DNA from: Catenibacillus sp964565805
GTDB lineage: Bacteria; Bacillota; Clostridia; Lachnospirales; Lachnospiraceae
NCBI GenBank assembly: GCA_964565805.1
Contig: CAZMGH010000015.1
Coordinates: forward strand, 1-57,081
DNA length: 57,081 bases
Reading direction: 5' to 3'
A model generated the notes under the pieces. It made no database searches. It had not been told where the DNA came from and saw only the letters and a list, made by a program, of their open reading frames with translations. The position numbers and the translations under genes are program-made. Shown piece by piece: positions 51,230-57,081 of this stretch (within the stretch, counting starts at the first letter, position 1; every line of letters begins with the position of its first letter).

Positions 51230-52900
51230 TTAACGTGCGTTATAACGATCAAGAGCATTCTGCTGTATCTGGATGCACTCTTCAATACCCATTTCAATAA
51301 GCTGTTCAGTAAACGCGTCCCATTCATCCATAGAGTTTGTTCCCACAATAAATTTAGCAATACTCTCATCAACAAAAGTTTCAATATCTGAATATAAAGC
51401 CGTGTAAGTTTCGCTTTCTTCTTCAGTCATGGTGATTTTAGATGAAAGATATTTCGATGTATCCTGATCCGTCCATATGTCCTCGATCACCAAATATTCC
51501 TCGTATCTTTCCTCTCCGTTTGTAAGCATGGAACCTTTCCAGTTTGACAGTCCAAATCTGAAATTCGCCACAGTCATAGAATACGCGTCTGATGGTGAAT
51601 AGCCGTCTTCATTATTAAGGATAGCATCTGTAAATTCCACATTTCCATCCTCATCAACCGTGTAATCTTCACCTTCTACACCGTAACCCTGGAGCATGGC
51701 GCCCTCTTTAGAATACATAAAATTCAGCCATGCACCCAGGGCTTCCAGATTGTCACTGTCGGCTGATACATATAAAGGATCGGTCACGATACCGCTGGAC
51801 AAGGGAAGCGCTTCCGGGGTATCTCCCTCATTTAAAACCGGATTAGCGACCGCAGTCAGTTCAAATTCATCATCGCTGACCAGTCCCTGCTCCTGCATAC
51901 CATGTCCAACCATTCTATAAGAATGGGTAAAAGCACCGGTCATCCCTGTAGTCGTATATTCATGAGCAGGATAACGTTCCACATTGTTTGTCATAAAGTT
52001 CTGATCGATCAATCCTTCCGCATACCACTGCTGGAAAAGCTCTATAAAATCTCTGTATCCTTCCTCCATAGGTCCGAATTTCACAACGCCGTCCTCTTGA
52101 TAAAATTCGGGCATCACCCCAAAGGCCGAAGTAAATGCACCGTTGATCAGCGTCCCTGTCGGACCGATCATCAATGGCGCCTCGGCTCCCATCTCATTTT
52201 TAAAAGCAGTTAGCACTTCGTACCAATCGTCAATAGTCACTGGAACATCCAATCCCAGTTCATCTAGCCAGTCCTGACGGATACAAAGGCCAAGAAATTC
52301 CTTTTCAGCCTCAAGACCATTCTCGGTACAGGCCAGCTGATAGAATGCTAAAAGGCGTCCGTCATCACTAGTCACGTCCTTCCGCACTTCCTCATTCGAT
52401 TCAATTAATGCAATATAATTGGGCACATATGTTTCAGCAAACTCTGTCACATCCATAAAGACGCCATCCTCTACAGCCTGGAGTACGCCTCCCGGATATT
52501 CGCTGGTTTGCGCATAGACCAGATCCGGAATATCTCCGGAACTTAAAAGGATACCAAATTTTTCATCTCTCTCCCATGTGCTTGCCGTTGTCCAATCCAC
52601 AGAAATGCCGGTAATCGCTTCAAGTTCTGCGACGATCTTAACGTCGGTAATAGAATCCAGATAATCGCTGGACCATACATGCCATACAGAAATCTCCCCT
52701 TCCTTAGGGTACCCCTGATTTTCTGACAAAGGCAAACCGGAAGCTTCATCGATTTCTACAGTTATTTCCTGTGTGGATCCACTGGAAGAACCGGTTTCTC
52801 CCTGTGCCTCCGATACGGCCTCCCCTGTTCCGCATCCGGCTGCCAAAGGCAGCGCCATAGAAAACATCAATGTTAGCGCCATCATTTTTTGTTTTTTCAT
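51230..52900 (-). CDS. Extracellular solute-binding lipoprotein (system 3)
   Basis: 556 residues. The signal peptide MKKQKMMALTLMFSMALPLAAGCGTG has lipobox AAGC. The mature part has SENQGYPKEGEISVWHVWSSDYLDSITDVKIVAELEAITGISVDW and DYTVDEDGNVEFTDAILNNEDGYSPSDAYSM, as in large LplA-type binding proteins. It feeds the system 3 permeases. The bound compound is unknown; the operon's NTF2-domain proteins suggest something other than plain sugar. Tandem repeats fill its upstream region. Confidence 0.92.
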   Translation of the reverse strand: MKKQKMMALTLMFSMALPLAAGCGTGEAVSEAQGETGSSSGSTQEITVEIDEASGLPLSENQGYPKEGEISVWHVWSSDYLDSITDVKIVAELEAITGISVDWTTASTWERDEKFGILLSSGDIPDLVYAQTSEYPGGVLQAVEDGVFMDVTEFAETYVPNYIALIESNEEVRKDVTSDDGRLLAFYQLACTENGLEAEKEFLGLCIRQDWLDELGLDVPVTIDDWYEVLTAFKNEMGAEAPLMIGPTGTLINGAFTSAFGVMPEFYQEDGVVKFGPMEEGYRDFIELFQQWYAEGLIDQNFMTNNVERYPAHEYTTTGMTGAFTHSYRMVGHGMQEQGLVSDDEFELTAVANPVLNEGDTPEALPLSSGIVTDPLYVSADSDNLEALGAWLNFMYSKEGAMLQGYGVEGEDYTVDEDGNVEFTDAILNNEDGYSPSDAYSMTVANFRFGLSNWKGSMLTNGEERYEEYLVIEDIWTDQDTSKYLSSKITMTEEESETYTALYSDIETFVDESIAKFIVGTNSMDEWDAFTEQLIEMGIEECIQIQQNALDRYNAR

Positions 52901-52960
52901 ATACTTCTCCTCCTTCCAATTCCAGGCAGCAATATTTTTTCATGATCTGCCGCCGGTTAT

Positions 52961-52998
52961 TAGTCGCATTGGTACATTCTAGTCGCATTGGTACATTC
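52961..52998. repeat. Exact tandem repeat, 19 bases x 2, upstream of SBP gene 3
   Basis: TAGTCGCATTGGTACATTC occurs twice head to tail at 52961-52979 and 52980-52998, 61 bases before the SBP start. The unit is about two helix turns, so it may be a doubled binding site. Read leftward the junction makes TAGAAT, a possible -10. Confidence 0.9.
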
Positions 52999-53023
52999 AG
53001 GCATCCGGATCTTTTTGTGCTTT

Positions 53024-53065
53024 TAATATATCACACGTAATATATCACACGTAATATATCACACG
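53024..53065. repeat. Exact tandem repeat, 14 bases x 3, upstream of SBP gene 3
   Basis: TAATATATCACACG occurs three times head to tail. Each copy carries a TATATTA-like element read leftward. Copy number may vary by slippage and so change promoter strength. The remainder of 52901-53149 shows nothing else. Confidence 0.9.
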
Positions 53066-53149
53066 AACCTCTCATGAAAAAGTTCAGTGATTTTATTAAA
53101 ACTCTTTGTTTTCGCAATAAATTTACGGAATGTTTTAAAATTTAAGCTT

Positions 53150-54763
53150 CTAAAAAAATGAATCATATCCCGGATATTCGTAAGCTTCTCCTAAAACAGG
53201 TAATTTCCCCTTTTGATGATCCCAGCCTTTATAAAATCCACGGCATTTTTGAGCTTCAAATTTAAAGTTCCCCAGATAAGTCCCCGGCTCCCACCGGAAA
53301 TCGTATAGCTTCCATATTCCCTGATCCTTAACAAAACGGTGATAATATTTATTTAAGGTCATATAATAGCGCGCCGGATCTTTTGGAAACTGAAAGGCGC
53401 CAGAAAAATCCGCAATAGCCACATCCGTCCATGCCGCCTCCGCCAGAGTCCCGTCTCGGAAAAATTCGATTACCGGAGACGCCAGAGTATGAAATACCGG
53501 ATTTTCTTTATGGTCTTTTTCCGGTGGCCTTCCAAACCGATTCCGAATTTCTTCATGTCCCCAGATGCGCTTTTGCGTGGATCCGGCAACGAGCATGGAA
53601 ATTTCCTTTTTGCTGTTCACCATAAAATGGTCCACAAAGTCCATGGAATTTCCGCCTCGAAGCCTTCCTGTCCACTGGGGCAGGATCATTTCTATGTCAA
53701 AAGCATCTGCCAGACAGAGATCTCCGGCTTTGGGGCCCGGAAGCCATGTGTTATCCCATAGAGCCTTTTCCCTCATACGATGTCGCAGTCCTTTTTCCGG
53801 ATCATAAGGAAACGAAGAAATTTTATACTTTGCGCAATGACGGAATTTTAGGAAACGCCATTTTCCATCTGCTTTAACAAATTCCTGGACAAACCGCCCC
53901 AGGTTCATGGAAATTTCCCAAGGCGCTCCGTTTGGACCTTCAGGCCGTTTCTTCACCTCAATTCCCCATACCAGCCATTGCCCCCATCCGTTATTTCCAC
54001 GGGTCCGGATCACAGGAGCGCAGATCACAGGCATAAAAACATAATTTTTTCTATTAAAGATCTCTTTGGCCCTTAAGTCTTCCAATCGTCTTTTCACGGC
54101 CTCAACCCCCAGGGCCGGGGCATCATACAGTGTCGGCAAATCTAAAATAGTATCCTTATCCGCAGCAAAATCCTTCCATGAGCGATCCGTTCCATCCTGA
54201 GTAAAACGTCCCTGAAGGTTCCGGATCTCCATATAATCTTCCGCAGAAGGCGTCTCCCTCCACGCCTTGTCCCATTCATCTTTTCGGGCTTTATTTCTAT
54301 GATCCGATGCATGAGATTCCATATGACCCACCTGCAGCTTCCATGGACACAGTTCCAAAATTTCATTCCACCGCAGCCTTTGGATCAGCCACTCGCCACT
54401 TTGCTCTCGGATAAAAACACACTGCATATGCGTTAGGAAATACTGGACTTCTCCGAAGGCTTCACTGCGAAAAGAATATGTATCCCATTCCCCATAAAAC
54501 ATATTCTCCATGGGCTTTAAATAAATATCACATGGAAGGTAAATTTCCGGGATCATCCCTTCATCTATTTTTCGTTTAGCCGCTTTTCCAATCCAAAAGC
54601 CTTCAATATCCTTCCACCCCTGAAGCGTCCGCCTTTGATCCGGAAGCTGCAGCACCGCATCCCTGGCAAAAAGTTCCATGATCCCTGGCACATTATTTTC
54701 ATAAAAGCAGTGAAACAATCTTCCTATCCGGTTTTCCAGCTGACACCATTCTTTTGCTTCCAT
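53150..54763 (-). CDS. Protein of three NTF2/SnoaL-like domains
   Basis: The ATG at 54763 (MEAKEWCQLENRIGRLFHCF) follows AAGGAG by six bases; 537 residues. The G-x-W end motif occurs three times: SGEWLIQRLRW (122-132), DGKWRFLKFRH (299-309) and QGIWKLYDFRW (481-491), so three domains of about 150-170 residues lie in a row. Starts such as NRIGRLFHCFYENN and EIRNLQGRFTQDG are typical of SnoaL_4-type helices. No signal peptide. It is the first gene after the membrane-bound AraC regulator and lies before the SBP gene, separated by the tandem repeats, so it has its own transcript. Function unknown. Confidence 0.72.
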   Translation of the reverse strand: MEAKEWCQLENRIGRLFHCFYENNVPGIMELFARDAVLQLPDQRRTLQGWKDIEGFWIGKAAKRKIDEGMIPEIYLPCDIYLKPMENMFYGEWDTYSFRSEAFGEVQYFLTHMQCVFIREQSGEWLIQRLRWNEILELCPWKLQVGHMESHASDHRNKARKDEWDKAWRETPSAEDYMEIRNLQGRFTQDGTDRSWKDFAADKDTILDLPTLYDAPALGVEAVKRRLEDLRAKEIFNRKNYVFMPVICAPVIRTRGNNGWGQWLVWGIEVKKRPEGPNGAPWEISMNLGRFVQEFVKADGKWRFLKFRHCAKYKISSFPYDPEKGLRHRMREKALWDNTWLPGPKAGDLCLADAFDIEMILPQWTGRLRGGNSMDFVDHFMVNSKKEISMLVAGSTQKRIWGHEEIRNRFGRPPEKDHKENPVFHTLASPVIEFFRDGTLAEAAWTDVAIADFSGAFQFPKDPARYYMTLNKYYHRFVKDQGIWKLYDFRWEPGTYLGNFKFEAQKCRGFYKGWDHQKGKLPVLGEAYEYPGYDSFF

Positions 54764-54882
54764 AAAAATCTCCTTTCTCCCGTTTGGATAGATCTGTCCG
54801 GACACACTCCCGGTGTTACCGGTCAAACAGTGATCAATACCTCTGTATCTGTCTTACCTAAACAATAACAGATAAAAAAACA

Positions 54883-54915
54883 GCAGGAAAGTATACGTAT
54901 TTTATACTTTCCTGC
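54883..54915 (-). terminator. Terminator of the membrane AraC regulator gene
   Basis: GCAGGAAAGTATA pairs with TATACTTTCCTGC over a seven-base loop; read leftward it is followed by TGTTTTTT. It divides the regulator from the triple NTF2-domain gene; 54764-54882 then must hold that gene's promoter, which I cannot place. Confidence 0.88.
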
Positions 54916-55023
54916 ATAGTGAAGCATATTTTATAAAATATTTTATTATTTAACTCATAATGAAAAACAAGCGCACCCAAAATCTGCGGTCAAACCTCTG
55001 ACCGGTTTTTGACCAGGGACCAT

Positions 55024-57081
55024 CTAAGATTTTTTCTTCCGGCTCTCGCTGGGCGTCATGCCCTCAAACTGCCTGAACAGCCGACGCAAAGGCTGTGTTG
55101 TTGAATAGCCGGCTCTTGACGCCGCTTCCTGAATGGTCGCTCCCCCATCGATCATGGCCTTTGCTTTCGTGTATCGGATCTTATTCATATAATCCAGAAG
55201 TCCGATGCCTTTTTCTTTTTTAAAAATCTGGCTTAAATAGGAAAGGCTGACCTGATATTTTTCAGCAAACATTTTTCCCGAAAGCTGCCAGTCATCATAG
55301 TGCTTGTCAATATATTCCACGATTTCAGCCACCATCCGCTCCCTGCGCACACCCCCTTTGGAGGTTCCCTCAGAGCTTTCTTTTTTAGTAATCATGGACT
55401 GGAGCATTTCATCCACTTTATCATACTGGCCTTTTTTCATAAGTTGAAGCATCTCACGGTATTTATTGTAGTGATTGATGGATTCCTGCTCACTTTCATT
55501 TGGAAAATAAAAGCCGGAAGCTGTCCGTATACATACCTCATCCCTGGCTGACCAGTCCCGGTATTCCTGGAGCATTTTTATCTCATCAAATGAGCTGCCG
55601 ATCCGACGGATATTCTTAGAAACACGGCTGATATTTACAGTCAGACGGATATGGTAAAACTGGTCGATATAATAAACGGCATATTCCAGACTTTGGATCA
55701 GCATATCCATAGGATCATTATCCTCTAAGATACCCAGAATAAAAACCAAAAATCCATCTGTCTCACCGGCAATAACAGAAAACTTACCAGACAAAACTTC
55801 TGTCAATATATTTTCTGTAATAAAACGATCCAGCTGGTCATCCGCATTTTCCTTGATCTGCTGGCGATTCTCTTCATGAACAATAAGAACCCCGAGCAAA
55901 ATATACGCACTGCCCTCCAGCGCCTGCACGTCTTTGATCTTACTCAGTACATTTTCTGGGAATTTATCATAGCTGCTGTTCAGCAGCTTGGATAAACGGT
56001 TATTGCGCACTTCATTCCGGCTTTCTCTCAGCTCTTTTCTGGATGTTTGATAATCCTCCTTCACTGATGTATAGTAATCGGTGATGATCTGGTATTCATT
56101 GGCCCCGGGAGTACAGCTCATTTCCACGCCCTGCATAAGGGCTTTCACCGGTCGGTAATGATTTTTTGAAAATACCCCTGCGAATATCCCTCCCAAGATC
56201 AAAGATACGATCAAATACGCAAAAAGGATCCTGCTCATACCAGAAATCTCAGCCAAATACGCATCCTTATAAATATAGGTGGCCAGATAAACATCTCCAT
56301 CATCCATCGACATTCCCATCCAATAGGCGTTATCAGTCACAAAAACATCCATTGAGGACAGATTTTCCGCTTCCCGGGTCAGCGCTTCCGGCAATACTTC
56401 TTCTGTATCACTTAGCCACAGCATTCGTCCCTCTATGATGAGACATACTCCTGTATCTTCAATATGAGCCATCTCCCTGAGTACATCCATAGCCAGAGGC
56501 ATAAATACGGTTATCTTTCCATTAAACTGAGGACTCCTATACACATAAAACAAAGAGGGACTGCCGCTGTCCGGCTGCATGACTACCAGATGCCCGTTGC
56601 TTTCATTTTCTGAAAGCATGGTAAATTCCTGCTCCGAGATTCCTAAAAATCTTTCTGTATAATCCGCGATCTTTTCATATTTATAGGTCAGGGAATTTGT
56701 CAGCAGATAATCATTTTCCGGGAAATACATATAAATCCCGCTAATATTATTATTGGCCACGCTATAGGAGCCCATCGTCTTCTGCACCTGTGCTATACTT
56801 AAAGACTGGTAACTGCTGCTTTCATTACGCAGCACATAAATTCCGCTGCTATAAGCGCTGCTGGACAGAGCATAGCTGATCTTATACAAATTTTCCAGCA
56901 TACTTTCAATATTATAATGAACCTGAGAAATGGCCTGCTGCTGAATGGTCTGCACATCTTTCTTTACTACGTACAATGCATACATGTAAATGACAACGCC
57001 AAACAGCAGTGGTATGATCATGATTGCCAGATACGAACTCACCCACCGCCAAAGAATCTTTCTCCTTGGTCTAATTATTTT
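55024..57081 (-). CDS. Membrane-bound AraC-family regulator with extracellular sensor, 5' end missing
   Basis: The frame is open to the right edge (RRKILWRWVSSYLAIMIIPLL), so the apparent GTG at 57042 is internal and the first residues lie outside. Order: membrane helix YLAIMIIPLLFGVVIYMYALYVV, an outside sensor region of ~240 residues, second helix ILFAYLIVSLILGGIFAGVF, a long cytoplasmic middle part, and two AraC helix-turn-helix units at the end (MFAEKYQVSLSYLSQIFKKEKG, IQEAASRAGYSTTQPLRRLFRQFEGMTPSESR). It joins sensing and DNA binding in one protein and probably controls the third operon, replacing the kinase/regulator pair used by systems 1 and 2. Confidence 0.9.
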   Translation of the reverse strand, partial: KIIRPRRKILWRWVSSYLAIMIIPLLFGVVIYMYALYVVKKDVQTIQQQAISQVHYNIESMLENLYKISYALSSSAYSSGIYVLRNESSSYQSLSIAQVQKTMGSYSVANNNISGIYMYFPENDYLLTNSLTYKYEKIADYTERFLGISEQEFTMLSENESNGHLVVMQPDSGSPSLFYVYRSPQFNGKITVFMPLAMDVLREMAHIEDTGVCLIIEGRMLWLSDTEEVLPEALTREAENLSSMDVFVTDNAYWMGMSMDDGDVYLATYIYKDAYLAEISGMSRILFAYLIVSLILGGIFAGVFSKNHYRPVKALMQGVEMSCTPGANEYQIITDYYTSVKEDYQTSRKELRESRNEVRNNRLSKLLNSSYDKFPENVLSKIKDVQALEGSAYILLGVLIVHEENRQQIKENADDQLDRFITENILTEVLSGKFSVIAGETDGFLVFILGILEDNDPMDMLIQSLEYAVYYIDQFYHIRLTVNISRVSKNIRRIGSSFDEIKMLQEYRDWSARDEVCIRTASGFYFPNESEQESINHYNKYREMLQLMKKGQYDKVDEMLQSMITKKESSEGTSKGGVRRERMVAEIVEYIDKHYDDWQLSGKMFAEKYQVSLSYLSQIFKKEKGIGLLDYMNKIRYTKAKAMIDGGATIQEAASRAGYSTTQPLRRLFRQFEGMTPSESRKKKS

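Noticed and set aside
52961..53065. Tandem repeats as a CRISPR array
   Set aside because: Units are short and head to tail with no spacers, and no cas gene is in the window.
54826..54993. Two GGTCAAAC boxes around the regulator terminator as an operator
   Set aside because: Only two short copies 160 bases apart, one beyond a terminator; chance is likely.

Overview
The window reads as accessory and core genome of a gut-type Clostridia, most likely a Lachnospiraceae. Pointers are the AAGGAGG ribosome sites, the YesM/YesN regulators beside LplB/LplC-type sugar permeases, the rpsF-ssb-rpsR-DUF951 block, HrcA/CIRCE control and many glycoside-handling genes. The species cannot be fixed from the sequence alone. 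It is a draft scaffold: 100 Ns at 38247-38346 are flanked by the same 55 bases on both sides.

Layout. (1) 1-9136: a cut-off CE1-like esterase on the + strand, then a leftward block: histidine kinase, response regulator, solute-binding lipoprotein, two permeases, GH43 beta-xylosidase and a broken acetyl-esterase gene. (2) 9277-14019: a leftward operon whose core is a C-glycoside deglycosidase (alpha TIM-barrel subunit plus small DUF6379 beta subunit) with a Gfo/Idh/MocA oxidoreductase in front and a flavodoxin-type reductase plus a second oxidoreductase behind. (3) 14213-25378: an AraC regulator fused to a GH39-like domain, a GH5-type glycosidase, and a second transporter set with its own YesM/YesN pair. 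(4) 25533-27150: rpsR, ssb, rpsF, DUF951. (5) 27308-34719: serine hydrolase, a second oxidoreductase/isomerase pair under an AraC regulator, a decayed two-component system, an AlaX-type editing protein and an iron-sulphur aldo/keto reductase. (6) 34964-42121: lacZ, the gap, tRNA-Thr(CGT), a zinc-ribbon membrane protein, a YczE-like membrane protein and a divergent LysR regulator. (7) 42109-43215: debris of an integrative conjugative element. (8) 43367-45772: CIRCE-controlled hsp20, a homologue of bacterial chalcone isomerase, and a small alarmone synthetase. (9) 45935-57081: a third sugar transporter operon carrying a GH43 enzyme and three proteins built from six NTF2/SnoaL-like domains, under a membrane-bound AraC regulator that runs off the right edge.

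How it fits together. Three import systems of the CUT1 type each sit with their own sensor-regulator and glycosidases; none has an ATPase gene here, so they presumably share one encoded elsewhere. The deglycosidase operon, the second oxidoreductase/isomerase pair and the chalcone isomerase homologue point to use of plant glycosides, including flavonoid C-glycosides, beyond ordinary fibre sugars. The NTF2-domain operon is the part with no function I can name and is the best candidate for an undescribed system.
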